Shown here: in pieces, positions 8,341 through 16,099 of the stretch
How the letters are laid out: every line of letters starts with the position of its first letter
Position numbering within the stretch: the stretch's first letter is position 1
Source of the DNA: Orenia metallireducens
GTDB taxonomy: Bacteria; Bacillota; Halanaerobiia; Halobacteroidales; Halobacteroidaceae
NCBI RefSeq assembly: GCF_003001995.1
Contig: NZ_PVNB01000002.1
Span: 165,065 to 229,064 of the forward strand
Direction of reading: 5' to 3'
DNA: 64,000 nucleotides
Notes under the pieces: generated by a model
What the model saw: the letters and a program-made list of their open reading frames with translations, nothing else
What the model was told of the DNA's origin: nothing
The model's database searches: none
Position numbers and translations under genes: made by a program

Positions 8341-9354
8341 TTAAGTAAAATATTCTATTTTGGCCTGAGGAAATAACTCTTTTATATTATCCTCCATAAA
8401 AGTCTTTAGCTCTTCAGCTTCATCAGCTGGATAAACATATTTACCAAATCCTTTGTGCTGGTATCGCTCTTTATCTAAAGTTAATTTAGTGTTAGGAAAT
8501 CTAGCTTCTATTAAATTCTTAGACTTGGTTGTAAAGCGATGCATAATCAATTCAAAGCTCAACTCTTCATCTTCAGGTGAGCTTAACTCCTTATGAAGAT
8601 TAAGTAGCATATCCTTATAACCTTCTTTCCAGCCCTCATAAAGCATTAAAGGAGCGACAATAAACCCTAATGGGTAGCCTGCTTGTTGTATTTTATTAGC
8701 AGCTACTATCCGTTCTTTTAAACTAGCAGTTAAGTGTTCAAAACTATCGATAACATAATTAGAGTTGATACTAAAGCGGAATTTAGTATGATTATTATGG
8801 TCTAAATCTAATAACTTGTCGACAAAAGCAAATTTACTTACTACCCTAAGTCGCCCCTTCTCTTCTTTAGCAAAAAAATCGATCATCTGCTGCAAACTAC
8901 CTGTCAAATGCTCAACAGCTAGAGGATCAGAAGAACTACTAGCTTCAAAAGTAACAATCTCTCCCTCTCCCTTTTTAATGTGCTTTTTAACCGCTTCTAA
9001 GATCTCATCAATATTTACATAGACTCTAAGATAAGAGGCAGAGCCTAAACTTTTAGCCAGATAACAATACTCACATTTAGCTGGACAACTTGTATTAGTA
9101 ACGAGCCGATAATCTGCAGAGGGTTGGCATGATTGAAACCTTAATGTCTTCTTAACACCGACCACCAAGGTCTCTTTAGTCCAATTAAATAAAGCAGTTG
9201 GGCTCATCTCTTCTTTAGGATTGAGGCGATTGTGAGATTCTATATACTCTACTGGAATTCCTTGACTCTTAAATTTATCATCTAATTCTTGGGCTAAACT
9301 GTATTTTAATGCTCCCTCTTCAATAAATACACGTTTTGGCTTAAATAGTTTCAT
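8341..9354 (-). CDS. splB: Spore photoproduct lyase
   Basis: A radical-SAM enzyme that repairs the thymine dimer 'spore photoproduct' during germination. The Fe-S/SAM motif is C90xxxC94xxC97 in SCPAKCEYCYLA, exactly at the B. subtilis positions, and length 337 aa is normal. The only other cysteine is C76. The region FEASSSSDPLAVEHL at 137-150 has serine where the B. subtilis enzyme carries the catalytic hydrogen-donor Cys141, which is unusual. The ATG is poorly served by a ribosome site. Its presence implies that the organism forms endospores. Confidence 0.9.
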   Translation of the reverse strand: MKLFKPKRVFIEEGALKYSLAQELDDKFKSQGIPVEYIESHNRLNPKEEMSPTALFNWTKETLVVGVKKTLRFQSCQPSADYRLVTNTSCPAKCEYCYLAKSLGSASYLRVYVNIDEILEAVKKHIKKGEGEIVTFEASSSSDPLAVEHLTGSLQQMIDFFAKEEKGRLRVVSKFAFVDKLLDLDHNNHTKFRFSINSNYVIDSFEHLTASLKERIVAANKIQQAGYPLGFIVAPLMLYEGWKEGYKDMLLNLHKELSSPEDEELSFELIMHRFTTKSKNLIEARFPNTKLTLDKERYQHKGFGKYVYPADEAEELKTFMEDNIKELFPQAKIEYFT

Positions 9355-9426
9355 ATAATTTTGCCTCCATTATTGTGATAGGTTATATATACTGTTTGGA
9401 CGACTCAACCTTAACTTAAATTCCCT

Positions 9427-10413
9427 TTACATCTTCAGTTTAAAACCAAAATATCTTCTGATCTCATTTTTAGATAGTCCTTCACCTAACAATAACATCA
9501 AAGCCAGCCGTGCTTTTGTGCTATTAAGATTACCTGCAAAGATAATATCCATCTTTGCAATATTTGCTCCACCTATTGAAGCACCATAGAGGTTATAGAC
9601 TCTACCTTCTAAGCAACGAGAAGTCACTACTATAGGTATCTCCTCTTCTTTTGCTCTGATCAGCCCTGAGCTTATATTCTTAGGAAGTGTTCCTAAGCCA
9701 AAACCCTCTAAGATTAATCCTTTATATCCATAATCTAAGGCCGCTTGAATCAACTTATCATCACTGCCAATAGATAATTTAATAATCTCTATACGCTCCT
9801 CTAATTTTTCAGGTCTAATGGTAATCTGCTTAGTTAAATCATAAAAATAGTTGACACCACAATGGTCAATATAACCAATAGGACCTGTATTGACAGATGA
9901 AAAGGCTGTTAATTTATTGGTATGAAGCTTAGATACAAATCTAGCTGCATGAATTTGATTGTTCAAAACTACTAGCACACCTTTGTTCTTACTGTGAGGC
10001 TCAATAATAGTTTGTAGAGACTGGACTAGATTAGCTTCTCCATCAGAGCTAAGCTGATTAAAGCTTCTTAATGCTCCAGTAATTACAACAGGTTTTGTCG
10101 TATCTAAGAGTAGATCCAGTAGATATGCTGTCTCTTCTAAAGTATCAGTACCATGGGTGATCAATACTCCACTAATCTCTTCCTCTGCCAAAGACCCTTC
10201 CACTAATTTAGCCAAATCCCAAATCATCTGAGGTGTTAGCTGGGAGCTATCTAGGTTGGTATATTGGATTAAATCTAACTTAGCCATATTTTTTAATTGA
10301 GGAACATGACTTAACAGCTCTTCTCCAGATAATTTAGGAACTATCTGATGAGTAGACTTATCCTCTCCCATAGCAATAGTGCCACCAGTGGTAATGACCT
10401 TAATTTTCTTCAC
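9427..10413 (-). CDS. ansA: L-asparaginase (asparaginase/glutaminase family)
   Basis: Hydrolyses asparagine to aspartate and ammonia. The two active-site signatures are present: TTGGTIAMG with T12 as nucleophile and THGTDTLEET around residues 86-95 with the second threonine/aspartate pair. Length 328 aa is standard. No signal peptide is present, so it is the cytoplasmic type. It is transcribed from the minus strand in front of splB with a 72-bp gap. ATG with a GGGAGGG-type ribosome site supports the start. Glutaminase side activity cannot be excluded. Confidence 0.92.
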   Translation of the reverse strand: MKKIKVITTGGTIAMGEDKSTHQIVPKLSGEELLSHVPQLKNMAKLDLIQYTNLDSSQLTPQMIWDLAKLVEGSLAEEEISGVLITHGTDTLEETAYLLDLLLDTTKPVVITGALRSFNQLSSDGEANLVQSLQTIIEPHSKNKGVLVVLNNQIHAARFVSKLHTNKLTAFSSVNTGPIGYIDHCGVNYFYDLTKQITIRPEKLEERIEIIKLSIGSDDKLIQAALDYGYKGLILEGFGLGTLPKNISSGLIRAKEEEIPIVVTSRCLEGRVYNLYGASIGGANIAKMDIIFAGNLNSTKARLALMLLLGEGLSKNEIRRYFGFKLKM

Positions 10414-10700
10414 CGTTTCCCTCCCTTTTATCAGTGACTAGCAATTAGCTCTTTGTAGTAATAAATTAATCTAATCATGCTGTTGGTAGTCACCACTTAA
10501 CAAATCTATCCTTAGTATTAGATTATGTATTTTAATATTTCAAAATACATTCTTTCTACTTTTATTTTAATTCCTAAAGATAACAAGTGAATATATAGCT
10601 TCTATCCCAAAATTATCAACTTCTAAGTTGTAGCTTGATTAATAACTATTATACTGAGAGATTGAATTGAGATCTTGTGTTCTAAAAATAAAACAATTGA

Positions 10701-10819
10701 TAGATAATGCGACACTTTGTTTATTAGGTAGACAGGTGGGTAGGTGGTTAGGAACTGTCTAACTACCTAAATTTCTAACTCCTAACCACCAAAGAAAAAG
10801 TATCGCAATATCCCCATTA
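10701..10819. repeat. Dispersed repeat, copy A (near-identical to copy B)
   Basis: The 10414-10859 gap holds this 119-bp repeat and no gene. By eye it differs at one base from 49817-49935. Its ends are inverted: ATAATGCGACACTTTG on the left and, read on the other strand, ATATTGCGATACTTTT on the right. Inside, arms TTAGGTAGACAG and GGTGGTTAGGA pair with later CTGTCTAACTACCTAA and TCCTAACCACC in interleaved order. No coding potential. It looks like a MITE-like or other palindromic mobile element. Confidence 0.85.
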
Positions 10820-10859
10820 CTCGTCACTACTCACTATGATTTAACAAGGAGGAATTACG

Positions 10860-11066
10860 ATGTGCCCTTTTTTATTGATAGCCAATAGTAACCTGTTTCC
10901 AAGTGCCAAAACTTTTACAGAATTTGAAAGATTTAAAGATAAGCTGATAGAAGCTAGTGAATGTATTAGTGGAGAGTGCCATTGGTATTATGAAGCTAGT
11001 GGAGAATGTAAACTAAATCAATTGACTAGACTAGAGGATATTTATACTGCTTTGATGAGAAACTAA
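10860..11066 (+). CDS. Small cysteine-containing hypothetical protein, 68 aa
   Basis: An ATG follows ACAAGGAGGA at ideal spacing and a perfect terminator closes the unit, so this is probably a real gene. Four cysteines occur, at position 2 and in ECISGECHWYYEASGEC, where C-x4-C and a third cysteine could bind metal. No signal peptide or membrane segment. It sits 40 bp after a dispersed repeat. No family is recognised. Confidence 0.6.
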   Translation: MCPFLLIANSNLFPSAKTFTEFERFKDKLIEASECISGECHWYYEASGECKLNQLTRLEDIYTALMRN

Positions 11067-11080
11067 AACTTGTTCAAAAA

Positions 11081-11114
11081 ATATAAGAAAGGGCATTTAT
11101 GCCCTTTCTTATAT
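11081..11114 (+). terminator. Terminator after 68-aa ORF
   Basis: Perfect 16-bp stem ATATAAGAAAGGGCAT with a 2-base loop, followed by a short T-rich tract. Confidence 0.75.
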
Positions 11115-11169
11115 TTGATATAAATTTAGTTTGATATAAACTTGGAGTTGAATCTCAATTCTTCTTAAT

Positions 11170-11184
11170 TGAAAATGATTTTCG
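11170..11184. promoter_or_regulatory. Fur-like box without an obvious target gene
   Basis: TGAAAATGATTTTCG resembles the 7-1-7 Fur consensus TGATAATnATTATCA at 11 of 14 positions. It sits between two convergent gene ends, so no promoter it could control is evident. Confidence 0.25.
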
Positions 11185-11265
11185 ATATCGTTATTATATC
11201 CTATAAAGATATCCTTGTCAACTATATAAGCATATTTTTTCAAATTTTAAAGATTATTAGCTATA

Positions 11266-12321
11266 TTATCTAATTCGCTTCTTTACCTCTGTTACAAAAT
11301 CATATCTCGGTCCTATACTAAGCCCCTCAAAGACCTCCCAGGCCTTCTCTTTAGAATATCTAGTAGCAATTACCAATAGCAACAGAGCAAATAGGATCAT
11401 GCTTGGTGCCCAATAGGGTTCTTCTCTTGTATATACTAAATCAATACACTTTTTGATAGACTGTGAATACTCTTTAAGTAAATCACCAAGCTCCTTTATA
11501 TTATTTACACCTATATAGTGAAACTCCCTAGGTAGACTCTTTAGCCAATAACTATCCTTATCAGGCTTTAAACCTTTTCCAAACCAGTCTGTAAAAAAGA
11601 CCTTTAAATCCTCCATAACTTGATTTGAATTAATAAACTTCTGTAGTGATACCTTGTTTATACTGGTAGCTTCTGGTGTATATTTAATCTCTCTTTCAAC
11701 CTTGCTTCCATAACTATCTAAATCATCCCTTAAACGCACAAATTCATCATCACCTAATTCAAGCAGAGCTGCTAGCTTGGCAAAACGCCTCTTGATAGCA
11801 TCAGGTATACCTTCCTCATTTTTATAACCCAAATCATGTTCAATCTCTGCCCAAGCATGCTGTAAAATAGACCTGATCTGTATTTCAAAAAAGAGCCCTC
11901 TAAATTTAGAATAACCCTCTAAATCAACTCTTGATAAATTAAGCCTTCCTACCTTATGTAAGGAACTATAGCCAAATTCAGCATAATCCCATTCCTTTCT
12001 CTTATCTATTGAGTTTTTTTGATCGATTTCAAACTCCTTTTCAATCAGTTCTGCTACTTTATCTACATCATCTGCAAAATATGTAATGATACGCACTCCA
12101 GATAAGTCTTTGATATCCTTTAACTTCTGATAGACCTTATTTGGTCTGCTAATCTTTTCAGCCAGACTCTCTATCCCTTTAGTTCGCGAGGTAACAGAGT
12201 GAATACAGACTTCATCATCAGCTAATATCTTTTTAATCAAGTTTTTTAAACTTGTAGTAAAATCATTATATAATCCTTGCTCTCTTTTAAACTCCTCTAA
12301 AATTAGCTCCTTATTAGACAT
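11266..12321 (-). CDS. RelA/SpoT-domain protein (single-domain alarmone synthetase-like)
   Basis: The N-terminal two thirds is a (p)ppGpp-synthetase-type nucleotidyltransferase: SRTKGIESLAEK, DLSGVRIITYF, the G-loop-like GYSSLHKVGRL and the signature EIQIRSILQHAWAEIEHDL. No HD hydrolase, TGS or ACT domain is present. About 160 further residues follow; they contain a possible membrane or buried helix near APSMILFALLLLVIATRY. This size is larger than housekeeping small synthetases (about 210 aa) and resembles fused toxic synthetase families, though no zinc-finger was seen. The start was set at ATG 12321 because AAAGGGG is better spaced than for the GTG one codon upstream. Confidence 0.78.
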   Translation of the reverse strand: MSNKELILEEFKREQGLYNDFTTSLKNLIKKILADDEVCIHSVTSRTKGIESLAEKISRPNKVYQKLKDIKDLSGVRIITYFADDVDKVAELIEKEFEIDQKNSIDKRKEWDYAEFGYSSLHKVGRLNLSRVDLEGYSKFRGLFFEIQIRSILQHAWAEIEHDLGYKNEEGIPDAIKRRFAKLAALLELGDDEFVRLRDDLDSYGSKVEREIKYTPEATSINKVSLQKFINSNQVMEDLKVFFTDWFGKGLKPDKDSYWLKSLPREFHYIGVNNIKELGDLLKEYSQSIKKCIDLVYTREEPYWAPSMILFALLLLVIATRYSKEKAWEVFEGLSIGPRYDFVTEVKKRIR

Positions 12322-12346
12322 CACAATAGCCCCTTTAATTGATTAA

Positions 12347-12372
12347 AGGAGTTATGAAATTTCATAACTCCT
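12347..12372 (-). terminator. Terminator after M42 operon
   Basis: Perfect 26-bp palindrome AGGAGTTATGAA/TTCATAACTCCT just past the last M42 gene on the minus strand, followed by TTTAAT. Confidence 0.6.
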
Positions 12373-12387
12373 AATTATCTAATCACT

Positions 12388-13398
12388 TTATTCAAATAAT
12401 CCTGTATAGCTACTCTCTAAAAGCTGTGTTAATAACTTAATACTATTATCTACATCATTGATATCAACCATCTCTGATGGAGAATGGACATAGCGGCAAG
12501 GGATAGATAAAGCACCAGAAGGTATACCCTCCCTTGTTAAATGAATTGCCCCTGCATCGGTTCCACCAGACACTAAAACCTCTAATTGATAAGGAATATT
12601 ATTCTCTTCAGCAATATCGATCATCAAATTCTTAACCTGAGGATGAACCAGCACTGAGCTATCCTTGATCTTAATAGCTGGACCTTTACCTAGACCAACC
12701 TCCATTCTTCTGGCTTCTGGCATATCACCTGTCAAGGTAACATCTACTGCAATCCCTAAATCAGGATTGATCCCAAAAGAAGAGGTCTTAGCTCCTCTTA
12801 AACCTACCTCCTCTTGTACAGTGAAGACAAAATAGGTATCATAAGTAGGAATACTCTCTAAGCGATTCAAAGTCTCCAATAAGACTACACATCCAATTCT
12901 ATCATCCATCGCCTTAGAGACTAATTTATCACCTAAATCATCCATCTGACGATAATAGCTAGCTGTATCACCAACCTTAACCTTAGCTGCTGCTTCTTCT
13001 TTATTAGTAGCGCCAATATCAGCATACAGCTTTTCATGCTTTAATTTACTGATATCATCTAACTTCCCTTCTTTATCGATAACTCCAATTGTCTCACCAT
13101 TGAATAGAACTCTAGCTCCCAATAACATATAAGGAGATAGTCCACCAACATTGGAAAAACGGATAAACCCATCATCATCAATATGGGTAGCAATTAATCC
13201 AATTTCATCCATATGGGCTGCTAGCATTACTCTCTTACTAGAATCCTTTCCTTTCTTTAAGGCGATTAAATTGCCCAAACTATCAGTTCGTAGCTCATCA
13301 ACTTTGTCCTCAATTTTAGCTTTAATGATCTCTCTAATTCTATCTTCATGCCCTGATGGGCCATAGGCTTCTACCAACTCTTTAATCAACTCTTTCAT
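12388..13398 (-). CDS. M42-family metallo-aminopeptidase (third gene of trio)
   Basis: A dinuclear-zinc TET-type aminopeptidase of family M42. The ligand and catalytic residues are visible: AAHMDEIG (H62, D64), MDDRIG, TVQEEVGLRGA with the general base glutamate, VDVTLTGD and the C-terminal RYVHSP histidine. Length 336 aa is typical; members form dodecameric tetrahedral shells that trim short peptides. Its start overlaps the previous M42 gene by 17 bp and is preceded by AAGGGGG. Automated tools sometimes call this family endoglucanase; the peptidase role is the established one. Confidence 0.9.
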   Translation of the reverse strand: MKELIKELVEAYGPSGHEDRIREIIKAKIEDKVDELRTDSLGNLIALKKGKDSSKRVMLAAHMDEIGLIATHIDDDGFIRFSNVGGLSPYMLLGARVLFNGETIGVIDKEGKLDDISKLKHEKLYADIGATNKEEAAAKVKVGDTASYYRQMDDLGDKLVSKAMDDRIGCVVLLETLNRLESIPTYDTYFVFTVQEEVGLRGAKTSSFGINPDLGIAVDVTLTGDMPEARRMEVGLGKGPAIKIKDSSVLVHPQVKNLMIDIAEENNIPYQLEVLVSGGTDAGAIHLTREGIPSGALSIPCRYVHSPSEMVDINDVDNSIKLLTQLLESSYTGLFE

Positions 13399-14419
13399 TT
13401 AAAAAACCCCCTTTTTCAATATCATGGCAGAATTCATCTGCTAAATCTATCATAGCTTGATAATCCTTTAAATTCATAACAGCTGCTGGTGAGTGGATAT
13501 AACGGCATGGTACGGAGATAACCGCTGTTGGAATCCCCTCTTGGGTCAGATAAATCTTACCACCATCAGTCCCTGCTTTAGTAAATTTTCTAAGCTGATA
13601 GTTAATTTGATTATCCTCTGCAACCTTAATCAATCTATCCAATAAAGGTTTATAGGTAATCATCGCACCATCTCTAAAGGTTAGTGCAGGTCCATCTCCT
13701 AACTTAGTGACATGACCTTCCTCTTTGATATCAGGTACATCAGCTGCTGTAGTTCCTTCAAGAACTAATGCTAAATCTGGCTCTATATCATAAGCTGCAA
13801 CAGTAGCCCCGCGAGCACCAACCTCCTCTTGTACAGTAAAAACACCATAGACAGGGAAGTCATAATCCTTCTTCATTAGCTCTACCAAAGCTGCACAGCC
13901 TACCCTATCATCAAAGGCCTTCCCTTTAACAGTATCCTCTCCTAACTGCTCATATTTACTATCAAAGCTGGCCATAGTACCCAACTCTACTAATTTCTCA
14001 CTCTCTTTTTTATCCTTAGTACCTATATCTATGTAAAGCTGTTTATAATCTAAAGGCTTCTTTCTCTCATTGGGTTTCTGTAAATGAATTGCTTTAGCGC
14101 CAATTACTCCAGGAATTTTATCCTCACCAACCAAGACCCTCTTTGATACCAAAACCCTCTTATCTATCCCGCCAACAGGCTTAAAGCTTAAGAGTCCATC
14201 ATCGGTAATGTCAGTAATCATCAGTCCAATCTCATCCATATGGGCTGTAATCATCAATCTAGGGCTTGATTGCTTTCCTTTCTTATAAGCAATCAGGTTA
14301 CCTAAAGCATCAGTTCTTAATTCATCAACATAATTGACTAACTCTTCTCTGATTATATTTCTGACCTCATCCTCTTTACTTGAAACACCTATCGCTTCAC
14401 TTAATCTCTTTAAAAGCAT
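13382..14419 (-). CDS. M42-family metallo-aminopeptidase (second gene of trio)
   Basis: Family M42 with TAHMDEIGLM, AFDDRVG, TVQEEVGARGA and RYIHSP motifs. Where the upstream and downstream paralogues have an aspartate (IAVDV, IAIDV), this one has LVLEGTTAADVP, so one zinc ligand is glutamate, a feature found in glutamyl/aspartyl-type members. Different specificity from its two neighbours is therefore likely. The ATG overlaps the end of the first gene by 10 bp and follows GGAGGGG. Cytosolic, 345 aa. Confidence 0.9.
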   Translation of the reverse strand: MLLKRLSEAIGVSSKEDEVRNIIREELVNYVDELRTDALGNLIAYKKGKQSSPRLMITAHMDEIGLMITDITDDGLLSFKPVGGIDKRVLVSKRVLVGEDKIPGVIGAKAIHLQKPNERKKPLDYKQLYIDIGTKDKKESEKLVELGTMASFDSKYEQLGEDTVKGKAFDDRVGCAALVELMKKDYDFPVYGVFTVQEEVGARGATVAAYDIEPDLALVLEGTTAADVPDIKEEGHVTKLGDGPALTFRDGAMITYKPLLDRLIKVAEDNQINYQLRKFTKAGTDGGKIYLTQEGIPTAVISVPCRYIHSPAAVMNLKDYQAMIDLADEFCHDIEKGGFLNERVD

Positions 14420-15465
14420 CTTAACCCCTCCACAAACTCATCATTTATTTCTACAATAAAATGGGCTAATAATCTAGCTCCCCGCTTAATATCATCTAAG
14501 CTGGCTGTCTCTACAGAAGTATGCATATACCTTAGTGGGATAGAGAGTAATGCCGTTGGAATTCCAGCACGGGTAACTTGGATAGCATAAGCATCAGTTC
14601 CTCCTGGACGATTTGATGGTTCCACTTGATAGGGTATATCCAGCTCCTTAGCTATCTCTGTTAACTTTTTAAATATCTTTGGATGGACATGGGGACCAAA
14701 GCCAATAGCAGGACCTTTACCCAACTCAGCTGCATCCTCTTTACTGACACCAGGCATAGTAGCATGGCAGACATCTATAGCTATCCCTATATCAGGAACA
14801 ATTCCATAAGTACTAGTGATAGCCCCTCTGACTCCAACCTCTTCTTGCACAGTAGCTACCCCATAAACATCTATTTGGTGCTTTAACTTATTTAAATTCT
14901 TTAGTGTTTCTAAGATCATCAATACCCCTGCTCTATCATCAAGGGCTTTTCCTGTTATTCTATCATTCTTTAATTCACAGAACTCTCTTTTAATAGAGAT
15001 AATGTCACCTACTCTAATTTGAGACTTTACCTGCTCTTCATTAAGTCCTAAATCTATGTACATATCCTCCATCTTATAGGCCTTGGTGACCTCTTCAGCA
15101 CTTTGGATGTGAGGTGCTTTGGCTCCAATCACCCCTTGTAAGCTCTCTTTGCCATGGACTAATACCTCTTGTCCAACTAAGGTTCTTTGGTCAACACCAC
15201 CTACAGGGGTAAAGCGTAAAAAGCCACCTTCTTCTATCTTGGTGACCATTAACCCAATCTCATCCATATGGGCTGCTAGCATAATTTTTAACTGAGAAAA
15301 ATTACCCTTGCCTCTTTTACAAGAGATTAAATTTCCCAAGGCATCATATTCAATTTCATCAGTATATTGCTCAAAGGCTGTGGCTACTTGCTTAGATATT
15401 TTCTTTTCATAGCCAGATACACCTACTGCGTTAGATAACTCTGCTACAAATCTCTTTCCTTCCAT
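14410..15465 (-). CDS. M42-family metallo-aminopeptidase (first gene of trio)
   Basis: Family M42: AAHMDEIGLMV, ALDDRAG, TVQEEVGVRGA, AIDVCHATMPG and RYMHTS carry the zinc ligands and catalytic glutamate. PGGTDAYAIQ replaces GGTDAGAI of the third gene, which may alter the substrate pocket. 351 aa, no signal peptide. ATG after AGGAGGG. It opens a tight three-gene unit in which each start overlaps the previous stop, so the three peptidases are probably made together and may form mixed shells. Confidence 0.9.
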   Translation of the reverse strand: MEGKRFVAELSNAVGVSGYEKKISKQVATAFEQYTDEIEYDALGNLISCKRGKGNFSQLKIMLAAHMDEIGLMVTKIEEGGFLRFTPVGGVDQRTLVGQEVLVHGKESLQGVIGAKAPHIQSAEEVTKAYKMEDMYIDLGLNEEQVKSQIRVGDIISIKREFCELKNDRITGKALDDRAGVLMILETLKNLNKLKHQIDVYGVATVQEEVGVRGAITSTYGIVPDIGIAIDVCHATMPGVSKEDAAELGKGPAIGFGPHVHPKIFKKLTEIAKELDIPYQVEPSNRPGGTDAYAIQVTRAGIPTALLSIPLRYMHTSVETASLDDIKRGARLLAHFIVEINDEFVEGLRCF

Positions 15466-16099
15466 CTTACGTCCCTCCTCTATTAGATTAATCTCTTTAA
15501 ATTCATTTGAGTAAAGTTGAGGATAAAGTTAAAATTATCCTTAATTATTATTTCGTATAGAATAGCAAATGTCAATACAATGAGTTTATTTTATTTGATA
15601 ATTATTTATTATTTTATTCAATCTTCTAGCAGTTTTATTTGTAATAGCTTAAAAAACTATTATCTATAGATAAACAATTCTAGAACGGAATTTAAATATT
15701 CTACTAATTTAATACATTTAACTTCTTAACCAAAAACTTAAAAGATAACTTTCAGCAACTAATCTCCCGCGCCCTGAGGGGAATTATACCGAAGAAGTAC
15801 TCTTGGGGTGAATCTACGCCAATGAGACCAAATAATTTGAAATATTAATTAATTATTTACTCTTTAATTTGTAAAATTCGTGTTAATTCGTTGCTAATCT
15901 TTAGTTTTTGAACTTTAGTCTTTTATTTTACTTTGGACTTGGACATCCATAGCTTGTCTTAGCTTTTAAAAAAAGATATAGCAAAATGATATTAAGACAC
16001 CTTTGTTTTGGTAGTTAGATGGTTAGGCTTAACCTAGCTAGCCAACCATCTTTCCACCTAACCCTCAAATTATCGTAATATATCACTTGAATTATTAAT
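15466..16099. other. Gene-free spacer with GC-richer patch and repeat
   Basis: No open frame with a ribosome site was found. At 15764-15830 a patch richer in G and C than its surroundings contains CTTGGGGTGAATC, reminiscent of a core string of the c-di-AMP (ydaO) riboswitch, but the 3' half of that motif was not found and no plus-strand gene follows. A degenerate repeat copy occupies 15989-16081. Confidence 0.4.
15989..16081. repeat. Dispersed repeat, degenerate copy C
   Basis: Left end ATATTAAGACACCTTTG and right end, on the other strand, ATATTACGATAATTTG match the ends of the 10.7 and 49.8 kb copies. The interior again holds a GGTTAGG/CCTAACC-type inverted arrangement with GTTAGATGG and CCAACCATC. 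Confidence 0.6.

Noticed and set aside
10701..10819. CRISPR array possibility for the repeats
   Set aside because: Copies are far apart, palindromic and of varied length; no regularly spaced direct repeats and no cas genes occur in the window.
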